In this document: positions 24,661-35,853 of the stretch, one piece after another | Layout of the letters: each line of letters opens with the position of its first letter | How positions within the stretch are numbered: position 1 is the stretch's first letter | NCBI GenBank assembly: GCA_027919835.1 | Contig: JANVFP010000024.1 | Span: 744,001 to 808,000 of the forward strand | Direction: 5' to 3' | Source of the DNA: Lentinula raphanica | Lineage: Eukaryota > Basidiomycota > Agaricomycetes > Agaricales > Omphalotaceae | DNA: 64,000 nt | Translations under genes and position numbers: made by a program | The notes under the pieces: generated by a model | Told to the model about the DNA's origin: nothing | Seen by the model: the letters and a program-made list of their open reading frames with translations, nothing else | Databases searched by the model: none

Positions 24661-26892
24661 CAAAGCTGAAAGACCACAACTGAGATAGAAGCAACACTTG
24701 TAAAATCCACAGCTTGGTCAGCAAACCTTGGCCACTGGCTTTATCATCCTAACTGCTCTGAAGCTGTGGGGTGAGATAGGGCAAGGATACGGATGAGGTA
24801 GAGCAAGGATAGGGATGAGTAAGAGAAGGGATAAGAATGGCATAAGATAGGAAGGAGTAGACATAAGAATGAGATAGGGATGGATAGGGGAAGGGATAAG
24901 AATGGAGTAAGGGGGGTAGGTGTAGGACTAAGAATGGGATAGGAATGGGATAGGGATGGATATGGGCAGAGATCAGAATGGGGTAAGAATGAACTTACAA
25001 TGAGTAGGGATGAGGTATGACAAGGATAGGGATGATGTTAGGTGTGCCCTTGAGAGCATTGGCACCAGATTCAATGGCTATGAGTTAATCATTCCAAAAC
25101 ATGGAGTGAGAGCTACTAAGCAGTGTGTTCTACACTGAGGATCAGAACCTGGAAGGACTTGTTTAACCTTGTTATAGAGACTGTGTCAGACTAGAGAGTA
25201 CAAACAATAGAGAAACCACTAGATTAAATAACCAAACTGGGGTTTGGATACAAAGTACCTACAGTTTATATAGGTGTGTCTAGGTATTGATATATAACGT
25301 GATTGTATGTCGGCGGGAAGACATGTCATTGCAATGATAATATTGTAATGACACGTCCCAGTGCCGGGACGTGCTAACAAGCCATTGTTGTATAACGACA
25401 GCGCGTTATGACTTACCATGACTCGAAAGGACCCGAATCGACATGGAAACGTGTCGATCCGGCTGTTTACGAGTGTCAGAAGGTCATTGGATCTTGAGGC
25501 CCCAGACGAGGAATCGTCTTGACTCAGCTTGATTCGTCGGGGTCACGAAGAACATCTATACATACCAAATGAACAGTGCCAAAGTGTTTGTCGGTTCGGC
25601 GAAACACATATACCAGCCGAGGATGGGGTTTTTGTGTTGAGCAAAGCCTGAACGACGCATGTATGAGCCAATAATGGCAGGAGTGGGATTTGGGAAATAT
25701 TGTAATCAGGGTTGACCAAACGGATTGAGGGGAGGCCGGCGATGACAGAAACATTGAAGGGATTGCCGAACGGAAAAACGCTGGGGCGAGACGACATTTG
25801 ACAAGACGGGACCGATGGATTATTGTGTACAGGAAGAAGCAGGCACGATACTGGGTGTCGTAGATCCGGATGTGCTTGAGAGGAGTTAGGCTAACGTCGA
25901 CGATGATCCTGTCTTGACGACGGGACCTCGTTAGCGTAAGTGTAATCCGTTGGATGAACTGATTACGCACCTTGAGGTTATCTAGTTGGCAGGCCGCGTC
26001 ATCGCAGCCTCCAACCCTCCATACCCTGTCCTCATTGTCCTGTTGCTCATCCCTTGTGTGTCTTGTGCCCGTTGATGTTTTTCCTAAGTTCCTATCGTGC
26101 CGGTATGCACATCCCGGTAGTCTCCTCCTCCTCCTCCTCGCATCCCGCTAATCTCCTCGTCGTCGTCCTTGTGTCCTGGTGATGTCGTTGCTGTGCTGAT
26201 CTTCCTCGCGAAACTTCTCCGTCCTTGTGTCCTGGTAGTCCTGGTCGTCTCCTCTTTGTTGTCCTGATCGACCCCTCCTTAGTGCCCTAGTCGTTTCCTC
26301 CTCTTGTCATCCTCGTCGTCTCCTCGTTGTTGTCCTAATCATCTCCTCGTCCTCGTCATCTCCTCGTCCTCGTCATCTCCTCGTCATCTCCTTGCCGTCG
26401 TCCTCGTTGTCCTTGTTCCTTGTTGTCCTTTCTTTGTCATCTGGGTGGTCTCCTCCTCGTCTTCTTGTTGTCGTATCCGGTAGTGATGGTGGAAAAGAAG
26501 GAAGAAGTGGCGGTAAAGGAGGAGAAGGAAGCGGTGGAGGAGAAGGAAGAGTGTGAGAAAAAAATAAAAGTTGTGCCTATGCCGAATAAGACTCGGCTCG
26601 GCACAGTTCGGCCAATGAGAAAATGAGGTTGAGGATGCAGTATTGGTGTTCTCCCGAAATACAACGCGTATTGCAGAAGGCATGAGCCTGGCAAAGAATC
26701 GTCAAGACAGCGTGACGGGCAAGTATCGTAACACGTAACTCAAAGATCGTTCCAAAATGTTGTGTTTTGTGAATATTCGGTACTTGGTACTGAAGTATTG
26801 ATTCAATCATGTATTGTATGGCTATCTTTATCACTATATAACTGATACTAGTCAGTAAAACAGTCATTGGAAATGAAATCGAAAGACATACC
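24661..26892. other. Low-complexity and unassigned sequence
   Basis: Degenerate G-rich tail to about 25,030; then unassigned sequence; minus-strand frames at 25,797-25,543 and 25,970-25,524 overlap and are not recognised. From about 26,100 to 26,480 the plus strand is a pyrimidine-rich run dominated by CTCCTCGTC steps, a simple-sequence region. Confidence 0.4.
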
Positions 26893-27396
26893 TCACTCCA
26901 TTGCAGCTTTGCGAAGAATAGGTCGAATGATTTTTTTCCACACGATCGACTGCTTTGAGTTGAACAGGAAAATTTCCCGGTGCGTGTTGCAGCCTTGAAT
27001 GACCCCTAAGCGTTGAGCCTATACAGACGATTAGAACTCACACTTAGGGCAATTGATTCGCGGTCTATCGTAACAGACACGTTCTAATAGAAGGTGCGCC
27101 AGGGCCTCTGAAATTCATAGCTATCGACGAAAGTCTTGGGATCGATGAATTGGTCACGCACCAGCTCTCCTCCTCCTCTTTACAGCTAACGGTGGGAGCC
27201 AATTACGACCGGGGGATCTACATTTTATGTTCCATTGCCTCCTCCTTTGGTGGAAGTTCTTCGACATCCCGATCTTCCATCGACGACTGTGATCCACGAA
27301 TGCGTAGAGGTACCCAGGCCCGTCTGCACGAGACGTTGGACGTGCCTTTCGAGACGCATATAGAGAGCGCAGGACGCGTTTGGATCGCCGGGACAT
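26893..27396 (-). CDS. Small T5orf172 (GIY-YIG-like) domain protein
   Basis: Three minus-strand exons, 27396-27162, 27107-27042 and 26993-26893, join in frame to give 133 residues. Residues 26-75 match the T5orf172/DUF1766 layout related to GIY-YIG nucleases: GPGYLYAFVDH, then RRWKIGMSKNFHQRRRQW, then GRNWLPPL and a run of basic residues. After the second intron it continues with AHLLLERVCYDRPR, CPKCCNTHREIFLF and a Trp-containing end. This is a known mushroom family of short proteins, often many copies per genome; DNA binding or nicking is suggested by the fold but no activity is shown. Start is the first in-frame Met. Alone, with no obvious partner. Confidence 0.78.
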
Positions 27397-27980
27397 GATT
27401 TAGATCACGAGTTGGAGTGGGGAAACCGGGTAGAGTTGGTTTTGGGAGAGTTTATGGTGGTAGAGAGAGCAGCCCTGTGTAGTGTAGGTATACAATGAGT
27501 GATGAGCAGGTCTGTATTGAAGGTTGTGTGCGATGGAATAGGTCCAAAGTGTTTGTGTCGATGGGATCAGTAATTGTTTATGGTCATTTACTTGATGATA
27601 AACTTCATCTTCTTACACTATACTAGCATGATAGGACCTCTAAAACAACACCAACGACTGCAAGACATGATCAAGGGAGCCTAGAGACGACAAGGTGTAA
27701 CTTAGAGGGTTGAAGGCCGTGATGACACGGCCTGCCAACCAACACTTACACATTTGGTGCATAATCCGTTCAGATGAACGGATACCCTTCTTCTTTTCTT
27801 TCCCGCCATTGACTTACACATCCTTCAGTCTCTTTGCGCGTCTCCCGCCTTTTCTGACATCTTCATCTCTATTCTACAACTCTCTCATCTGACATATTCT
27901 CGGAGCTGCCCATCTCTTATTTAGCATCCTCCCTGTGCAGCCTGGCTCACGATGGAAGCTAACACCCCCGCCCTGTTCTA
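27397..27980. other. Intergenic, nothing recognised
   Basis: Upstream region of the T5orf172-like gene and of the following plus-strand frame; only pyrimidine-rich stretches near 27,780-27,900. Confidence 0.4.
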
Positions 27981-28565
27981 GCACCATCTTATTCATTCTC
28001 CGGTGCATCTTCTGCATCGTCTACCTTCCCAAGAGTACTCAAGCGAGCTCTTACCTCTGCTGCCGATTTGGACTTTTTCAAGCCAGCAGAATCATCGTTC
28101 AACCCACGTCCTTATACTCCCAGCGCGAATCCGCTATCCGGCACTCATTCTAAGAACAGATACAATCATCTCTCGCGCCATACCACTCGACCCGAAGTTC
28201 ATGTTATCCCTCCTGCCAGTATGGATCCATCGCCTACTGACCCCAACGCCGTTTTCATTCATCCACCATTCAATAATTTTCCCAATGTGCAAGATTTCCC
28301 CGAAGGATTGACGTACAAAGTCATGGCCGATAATCCGGAATGGTTCTTGGACGCTGCTGACTTTATTCGCGTCGAGGAGAATTCATCAGAAACATCACCT
28401 TCAACCGATCCTCAGAGACCATCGTTTCTCGGCTCGTCTTCACCTCGTTTAGACGTCCTGAATGACGGTACACATCCCAGCAACCTTTTTGTTGTGCTAG
28501 GCCCTCGGCTCCGCCCCTCCCCCTCCCCCCGTTTTGTACGTTCGTCCTCGTTCGACACTCCCTGA
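27981..28565 (+). CDS. Unrecognised Ser/Pro-rich protein, ends near transposon
   Basis: An open frame runs from a possible acceptor TTCTAG at about 27,980 to a stop at 28,565; the first Met inside it is at 28,068 (165 residues from there). The visible part includes RVLKRALTSAADLDFFKPAES, an NPRPYTPSANPLSG region and DPNAVFIHPPFNNFP..EGLTYKVMADNPEWFLDAADFIRV, which looks like a conserved core flanked by disordered sequence. The last 25 codons run through a C-rich tract and are probably not the native end; a splice site or an insertion-related truncation before the transposon at 28,700 is likely. Function unknown. Confidence 0.45.
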   Translation, partial: APSYSFSGASSASSTFPRVLKRALTSAADLDFFKPAESSFNPRPYTPSANPLSGTHSKNRYNHLSRHTTRPEVHVIPPASMDPSPTDPNAVFIHPPFNNFPNVQDFPEGLTYKVMADNPEWFLDAADFIRVEENSSETSPSTDPQRPSFLGSSSPRLDVLNDGTHPSNLFVVLGPRLRPSPSPRFVRSSSFDTP

Positions 28566-28691
28566 TCGCGATCTCCTCATCCTCGGTTTGTATACTTTTT
28601 TTTGGCTTTTCCCTTCCTCAAATTCAACATCTTGGCTCGTCTACGCATATACAACGGTGCCCATCTTCTGGTCTAAGTTCCTAACTGTGTT

Positions 28692-28699
28692 GTCCTTTA
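28692..28699. repeat. 8-bp target-site duplication, left copy (GTCCTTTA)
   Basis: Identical to 35110-35117, directly abutting the terminal inverted repeats of the transposon. Confidence 0.9.
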
Positions 28700-28717
28700 A
28701 GGACCCCGGAAAATCCG
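28700..28717 (+). repeat. Left terminal inverted repeat of the transposon
   Basis: AGGACCCCGGAAAATCCG, perfect reverse complement of 35092-35109. Inside it, to about 28,860, lie several copies of an AATTCGGCC-type subterminal motif. Confidence 0.92.
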
Positions 28718-28972
28718 GAAAGAGCTCTCATCCTGAGTTGGCCAAATTCGGCCTTTCCCACGTTCCCAATTTGGATAAAATTCGGCCATTTCCACGATAC
28801 CTCTGACCAAAATTCCAAAATTCGGCCCTTTTTGGGATCATACCTCTTCTCGAGCAGCAAACACCTTACGCCCTCTTACGATCATGTCAAAAACATTGTA
28901 TTAGACTACAGAGGCTCAGTAGAATGTCAATTAGAAGTCAATTCACCCGCTACACCATTGCCAGCAGCCGCC

Positions 28973-31900
28973 TCAATTCATAGCAGCCGCCTTGCGTTTA
29001 CCATGAGGCGATTGGTCCTCTACAATTGCCTTGGCAATTGCGACCAGCTCTGAGTGTTGCGGTTGTAAGTCCCGCAGGAGCACATCGAGAGATTCAGGAT
29101 ATTTGACCAAATATAACTGTGGGGCAATTTCGACGCTTCCCGGTATGTCTTGGACCTTTGTGCATAGCATTCCTGTATGTGTCGATAGATTAGAATCTAG
29201 GGAAACAATGAGATTGGCCGAGCGCAGGAATGCAAACGAAGGTGCTGGACGGGAAACGTTCTCGACTGTTGCAACTTGTGGTGATAGATAACCACCGAAG
29301 TCGGTATACAGTTGGACAACGAGTCGGGAAATAGAACGAACATCCGTGGAGTGTGGGGTGTAATTATGGGTGGTTCTTTTGAGTCCGCCTTCATGATAGA
29401 TCACCTTAACTAAGACAGCTATATGAGACGACGTTGGTAATGATAAGCAGTGATACACACCTTGTCCAACCCATAACTTTGCCTGCAGCATCACAATAAC
29501 CCACGAACCTTGTCTGAGCGGTCGGAATTCTGAGATTCCAGCAGACACCAGTGGGAGGCGGGTTCTCCTCTCCAAAATTTCATAGCGAGCTCTTCCTTTT
29601 CGTGGCGTTGCGAGTCTGGTAGTTATCGATTTGTTTTGGATATTTGTTGTGGGAGTCGTGGCAGCAGGCGTCTGTTCCTCCGGAATTGAGAGACCAGGTA
29701 TTCGTAGATTTTGCCAACGGGCTCGACGTTCCATGCCAGATACAGAGGTGACATCCTGTGTGAGATTAGCTGATATCAATCGGGTGATTTCGTTGACTAG
29801 TGCAGCTTTGAGTGGTTTGGTATCATAAGACTCAGACTCTGTGCCAGAGTCGTTGACCGCCGGACATTCTATCTGCTTTGTGATATCTGCATGACGGAAG
29901 CGAGACGCGATTGCAGTCTTGGCCTCTTGTGTTTCGTGGGCTTCCCGCAATGATACGAGTGCGGAGTATTTGAAATTGTTTGATGTTCCGAAGTCGGTAG
30001 CTTTCTTGGCAGCAAGAGCAAGCAGAGCATCGCGATCCGTGGTCTGGAATATATGAACACATGTCAGACTCCATCTTTGCTTGACCGATCATATACGAAG
30101 TGGTTCAGACTCACCATCAATACAGTGTTTGCTTCAGGCTGTTTGCGTCGTTCTTGCTGTACCTTCTGCATCTCGAGAGCAAGGTCTTTGATCGTGCTCA
30201 TCCAGCCCTGTTGGTCTTCATCTGAGAGCTCCGGTAATTCGTCTCTGTAGAAGCATTAGGGAAGGGAACATGGCACAATTATTCTCGATTTGGCACTCAC
30301 ATGCGAAGCGTGTCATATATGACTGCTGATGCTGCAGCAGCTCCTAGATTTGCCATTCGCGTCTCATGTAGATGAGGAAGGATATGCTGTTGTTCATCAT
30401 CAATATCGGTCTGCAGTATACGCTCGAGGATGGTGTCGACTGGAATGTCATCTAACGAGTCATAGTGTACAGCGCCGACACCATTGACCTTGCTTTCCTC
30501 CGTCATCGCAGCTAATGCTTCTTGCAGTCCCTGAGCCATGTCTTCTGTCTGCGAACCCATATAGTCCATACCAAGTACTGCAAGAAGTCGTTTCGCCTCG
30601 ATAAAACCGACATCCATAGCTTGCTGGAATTCTACGTCGGTTGGAAATGTGGCTAAATTCTTGAGATCGACGTTTGCATTGTCGTACCAGGAGTGATGGT
30701 ATCCCGAACGATGACTGCTAGCTGAAGCTTGAGTCTGTTTGAATTTCGCCGCACCATTCATGATGAATTCCACCTTCGGTTTCATCAAAATCCAGTCCGC
30801 GAATGTGAAATCCTTCAGACCGGGGATACTGGTTCTACCGACTCCGAATATGTGTTCGCAAACCTCAGTCGAATGAGACCACGGGGAGCAGGGAACGTTG
30901 GGAAAGTAATCCCGATGGATTAGTGGGAGCATCAGCATACTCGAGATGAAGATTGAGAGAATATCATAAAGGTCCCGAGTGATGAAGTGCGTGTTGATGT
31001 TATAGTGGGGATGTCGCTGAACATAACTATGCCAACCTTCGAGAAAGAAGCGACCTCTCCAGAGCATCTTGACACGTTCCACATGAGAGATGGTACGGTT
31101 CTGCTGCGCATCAATGATTTCTCCGATGACAAAGAGGTAGATAGTGGTGCCCAGCTCATCCGGCAGTATCTTGGAAATGTACTGAATGACCGAAGCAGAG
31201 AACAGTCTAGCAGCAGCCCTGTCGTCTTGCTTATCAACACCAATGATATCGGCCTTCATGAGAGGTGTATCGGGGCCTTCTGCGAGATGAGCAAGTTGAC
31301 CGTAATGTACGATATAGCGACCCGGACAAAGAATACGAGCACCACTAGTTGCGCTTCCTCGTCCATTTTTCTTCCCATGTTTACCATCAGACGTGACTAC
31401 TCGAGGCTTCCCGTTGGGCAAAAGCGGAGCTTTCAACGTGATTTGTTGACCCTCGGCGGCAGGGTGAGAGAACGACCACATACGACACTGCTCAGATGCA
31501 AGGGCTTCATCTACTAGATCGTGTCCCAGACTACGCTCAGTTTGAGCACCATCGACATTATATGATATGTGATGAAGCCCTCGCTCCTGTAGCTTCTTCT
31601 CGATTTCGTCATGCCAGCTACGCAGCTCTTTGGACGTGACCGAGCTTGCGATTGCAACCGTAGCGATCATCTTCGGTGGAATTCCCGGTACAGGGACAAT
31701 CAGCATCCAAACCCGAACCTGTATATAGAGCAATGAGATTACCAACCATGAACTGACATGGAGTAAATGTCACCTTTTCAGCTAGATTCTTACGCTCAAT
31801 GTCTCTCATCTCCAACAACTGCTCGTAACTCTTGAACCTTCCCATGCATACCTGCCAGCTTCCAGGTGTCACCATCTTTGTATGAGCGAAGTGCTCGGGT

Positions 31901-34747
31901 GAGTTTGGTGTCATCGACCGCAAGTGCCAAAGGACCATCGTATCCCATTCCTTTCACCCATTCGAGAGCGTCATCGAAGTTCTTGTCAACTATTCCAGGC
32001 TGGAACCGTCCGTGCTTACTTCTGAGTTGTCTATTTCACGTTGCATATCAGCCATTGAAGGTATATGTGATTACTTCCACAGAAAGCTACTTACCTGACT
32101 CCACGGAGAGTTCGCCCACCAAGTTCTCCTTGTACAAGATTATAAGCACGAGCCGACGTTAAGGCCAGCGTTGTCATCAAATGGTCGTACTCCGCCGGGT
32201 ATTTGATGTTCTGTAACCCCTTGCCTTTATGTTGCCGTTGTTCGATGATCATTGTTGTTTCGAGTAAGCCCTTGAACACCTTCATTCCTTCGTAACGATC
32301 TTGGAGTGCCCGTTTGGTGAACTCAAAGTACATCTTGTTTCCCTACAAATGAAAACGGTGTTGAGCAAGCTGTGACTGCTCATATATGAAGTAGCATACC
32401 ATCTCCATAAGCCCCCCAATATCTTCATGCGCAAGAAATACTGATCCCAAAAGAGGGTTTCGAAACTCGCGAGGCGTGAACTTCATGTTTTTGTTTTCTG
32501 GTGCCGTTCTCTTCAACGCATTTTGGAAGATTTTGATTTTCGGGACCGTAAGACAATTTGCACAGACTGGTCCGCCAGAAGGTTGTATTGTAATCGTTCC
32601 CAGACAATTTTTGGAGAAGACAGCATTGAGATCATGTCGGTTGACCCATTGCGAAAGTGCCCACTCTTTCAGCCTGATCTCCTCCTTCGACGGTGTATAA
32701 GCCTTCGAAGCCTGGCCTCCTTTCTCATGCTCAGAAATGAGTATCTGTTGTATAGTGGAACGATGAGGAGCACCGCCGTTGCCCATTTCAGTACGAGAGA
32801 GATAGATAGGAATACGTGGCTCGATTTTTGCAGTCAGGCCAGTACAAGCCACCGTCACAAGTGGAGCAGGTTTAGAAGGAGCTGTTGCTGTCGGAGAGAG
32901 GAAATGACTCAAACCAAGTTGCCCAGGGTTGGTACTAGAACACCTTTGAGATTTTCGATGCTGCTTATAGGGATCAACAGAGTTCTTGTCATCACGAAGA
33001 CCAACAAGTTTCCGACATCGTCCACAAATCAGGATCCTGGAATCTGTACGATGGAAGTCGGTATTTGGATCGATCGCACGTATTTTTGTCATGAATCTCT
33101 GGAAGGTTTTCTCAGACCACCACCACGGATTGGATGAGGTCTTGAAAGCCACTTGTGTCAGCATAACGAATTCATGATCGACTCAATGTACTCACTATGG
33201 TAGGACTCGATGTTTTCTCTTTCTTCACAGCCGTTGCTTGAGGCTTCGGTGTCAGCTTCCCGTGGCTTTGCTGAAGGTTTGCGACGTCGTGTGTTTCAGA
33301 ATCTGTGTCACTCTCTACTGAATCAGAGTCGTGTTCGTGTATGTTATGTGTAGCCTTGAAAAAGGTGCGGTTCCGTAATGCTGTATCATTTTGAGCAGTG
33401 GCCGTGTGAGAATTTGAGTGCTTTTGGCTCTTTAGGACTGCCTCCATCTCGACCAAAACATCCATTTGTTGCTCTGCCAGCTGTAGCGTTCAATATGTGA
33501 GTATTCATCCACAGTCTAAGTCTTTCATGACTTACGTTTGTCCCTTGGAGGGAACTCACTACCAGGTTGAAAAGACGAGCTCTTCCTTCCAACGCTCGAT
33601 CCGGATTCCAAGTACATGCCATCGAGCGAGAAACTTCATGCCACATTGTCATCAGCATTCCAACGCCGCAGGAGAATGTATCTTTCTGCTTCGCTATGCT
33701 ACTGTCTTCAAGGATCTGCGTCCATTGTGACCCCGGGAAATACTCTCCCAGCCACCGCTCTAAGCACAGTAATATTCCATCCAGGTGAGCAGCTGTAACT
33801 TCTGGCGCGGTATCGTGAACCTGAATAACCTTCTGGTTGGTATCCACCGTAAGCCATAGCCAGTGGAGGTTGGTGATGTTCCAAGGTAGATGAAGGATGG
33901 TTAGATCGCCCGCTCGAAGTTTATCTCCCCAGTGAGTGGGCCGTTGGCTACTGCACATCTCCCCATTGACCACAGGCATATATTTTCTTTGTAGAAACTC
34001 ACAGAGAGAACTCTCCGTGAATGCTTGCTCGAAATCAACGTTAGGATCTGCAGCGGGGGCGCCAATAGCGTTCAGGACACAATCGACTGTCTCGCCAGTG
34101 ACCCATTTAGAAGACAAGAGAATTTCGGCGACATGTCTGATGGATACGATATTTCCTCTTCCAGTGATGGTGCCCAACTGCCAAGGTGATTGGAGAATAG
34201 CGCACTTGCTCGCTGACAGCAAATCTGAACACCATTCTTCCTTCGCGGCTGTTCGCTCGACCCATTTGAGCCTTTCTTCCCAGAACAGCTTTGATCCAAG
34301 GAGAATGCCTGCCCATTTCCAGGCTCGTACGGCACCTAAAGGGAGCAGAACATTGTCTTTGACTGGATGCCTCACTGACCGACACTTTTGCTTGACGGCC
34401 TTTCGCAGAGCTTCCCCATCAAGCACCGCACTTTGTCGCAGAGATGGAATGACCAACAGCGCAGGGTCAAGGTTGAGCTCTGAGTTGGGTTCTTCCTTAC
34501 TGAACCACTCGGAATCCTTGACGTAGATTCGTCGGCTCCCAGGGCAGTTAGGCATGGCCATAGAGAGAAGGTTTGAGACAGAAGTTGTGGGATGGATTTT
34601 TAGGGACGAAAGGAGCTCCGGCGAGGGCTGAATCTGTTCGAGGATGTCATCGTCACTGCGCTCGTCTATCTCGATGGAGTCTATAGTTAGGCTCATGGGC
34701 GCACTCATGGATTGGAAAGAAAAATAAATTTTTGTTGAACTGTACAT
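28973..34747 (-). CDS. Fused C48 protease, zinc module and DDE transposase, frameshifted
   Basis: Eight minus-strand exons: 34747-33536, 33480-33196, 33140-32400, 32342-32095, 32030-31774, 31718-30301, 30244-30115, 30043-28973, about 1,786 residues if the shift is ignored. Seven intron joins keep the frame, so it appears to be one protein. Order: C48 Ulp1-type cysteine protease with H295 (NLHWLWL), D312 (VHDTAP), Q354 and C360 (KQKDTFSCG); a coiled, acidic linker; a C538-x2-C541-x18-H560-x5-C566 zinc-binding module after a WWWSEKTFQRF stretch, probably DNA-binding; an RNase-H-like transposase with D868-D869 (LALAVDDTKL), NVDGAQTER, SDGKH, DKQDD and STEVCEHIFG; then a C-terminal domain of about 350 residues. 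Oddity: around 31825-31840 the frame shifts (exon 32030-31774 is one base out), with a few codons seemingly missing between KVQEL and SYEQLL. A second start, MSAPMSLT, is 13 residues further in. Confidence 0.82.
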
Positions 34748-35091
34748 TGGTCTATGAGATTCGCAAGTGCTTTCGTTGTGGCGGTAGGTAGTGATGCGTG
34801 ATGATTCAGCTATTACAGGCTATTACATTTTTACTGTCGAGACAGGTCGAGACGATGACTAGCAACAACTACCTTCCACTGCAGGATACATACAGCTTAG
34901 TTCCTTAGACCTGGTCACCTCAGAGTTGAGATTTTCAGCCCTTTGGCATCATACCTCACCAAGAATTGCCTATTTCCAGCCTTTTCTGGGACCATACTTG
35001 ATGTCCCAAAAAGGAAATGAATCGGCCTTTGGCACTATACCTGAACGTCAAATCAGGCCAAAATTCGGCCATTCCGGATGAGGGCAGGTTG

Positions 35092-35109
35092 CGGATTTTC
35101 CGGGGTCCT
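35092..35109 (-). repeat. Right terminal inverted repeat of the transposon
   Basis: CGGATTTTCCGGGGTCCT, perfect inverse of the left end at 28700-28717. Confidence 0.92.
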
Positions 35110-35117
35110 GTCCTTTA
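35110..35117. repeat. 8-bp target-site duplication, right copy (GTCCTTTA)
   Basis: Same 8 bases as 28692-28699; removing the element and one copy restores a reading frame of the older transposase. Confidence 0.9.
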
Positions 35118-35853
35118 CCGTCAAGTTCGAGAAATTGCCTTACAAAAAGGACCACTGTACAACCGAGATGTAGGGTCTAATTCAGACAAACAAGACGACA
35201 ATGCTGCTTTACGGTTCTGTTCAGCTAACACGTTAGAGTGGCTTGTTTCAGGTGAACACTACTCCGACGAGAATATCGGACTGATTGTCTATATCTTTGT
35301 TTTCGGCGAGCTCATCGATGCTTTTCAAAATCGAACAATATCCCTTATGGAGCGCGCGCGTATGGTTCTCAGGGCGTATTTCTTTCTAAACATCTGGGAG
35401 AAATTTCTCGATGTCGCTGGATATCCCAAATCCAAATACTTCCTCTCTCGTGATTCAATCGACATTATCCGGATCTGGATTCGTGGATTCTTCCAGATCA
35501 TCTTCATCCATCGTGATCATCTTCCCAAGCAACATCCAGTGTTTCCTCATATCATTGGCACTAGCATTTGCGAGCATGTCTTCGGAATCAGTCGAAAAAT
35601 CGACCCCGATTTTACCATGTACAGTTGGTACATTCTCCTGCCCAAGATCATGCTCATGCTACGAAATGCAGTGCAACTTTCAGAGCAGGGAAAGGATGGA
35701 AAGGCTCGTGCCAGAGGGTACAATCACAGCTATCTGGACCGACGTGGGATCGATGTCGCTGCCCTCTCAGCATTCCCTTCTGATTCCGAGCTCGACGATG
35801 CCTCCAGAGCTGCATATGATGATGCTATCAGCTTGTTCTCTCTACTCGGTTAG
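35110..35853 (+). pseudogene. C-terminal half of an older, related transposase
   Basis: From the insertion point a plus-strand frame of about 246 residues runs to a stop at 35853. It aligns motif by motif with the transposase of the inserted element: DKQDDNAALRFCS, VFGELIDAFQNRTISLMER, YFLSRDSIDIIR, IIFIHRDHLP, STxICEHVFG written here as GTSICEHVFGISR, DFTMYSWYILLPK and GYNHSYLDRRGIDVAALSAFPSD. The frame's first Met (35,017) lies inside the younger element and is an accident. Upstream of the insertion only about six codons (PNCVV before LYRQVRE) can be matched in the left flank, so the N-terminal part and the D-D region of this copy are missing or separated by an intron. It has no C48 protease visible. 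A dead relic. Confidence 0.8.

Larger units (their letters stand above)
28700..35109 (-). mobile_element. 6.4-kb DNA transposon with C48 protease/P-like transposase
   Basis: Boundaries are set by perfect 18-bp terminal inverted repeats and a perfect 8-bp direct duplication GTCCTTTA outside them. Both subterminal regions carry repeated AATTCGGCC and GG(G)A(T/C)CATACC motifs in opposite orientations, the sort of sequence a transposase would bind. One large minus-strand gene fills the interior. An 8-bp duplication is known for P, hAT and Zisupton-type elements. The catalytic core (VDDTKL, then DGAQTER, SDGKH, DKQDDRAAARLFS, STEVCEHIFG) resembles the P/THAP9 order of motifs more than KDZ transposases, but I cannot prove the family without a profile search. 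Insertion is into the transposase gene of a related older element. Perfect ends suggest recent transposition; the internal frameshift suggests this copy may be non-autonomous now. Confidence 0.9.

Noticed and set aside
29031..29291. Plus-strand frames inside the transposon
   Set aside because: Shadows of the minus-strand transposase exons; they lack homology and overlap recognised coding sequence.
35017..35109. N-terminal extension of the older transposase from the Met at 35,017
   Set aside because: This part lies inside the younger transposon's right end; it is a chance fusion created by the insertion.
28700..35109. KDZ (Kyakuja/Dileera/Zisupton) identity based only on the C48 protease and 8-bp duplication
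   Set aside because: The typical CxC cluster and KDZ motifs such as YDI-x-CQ and GEGxER-x-WA are absent; kept as an alternative only.
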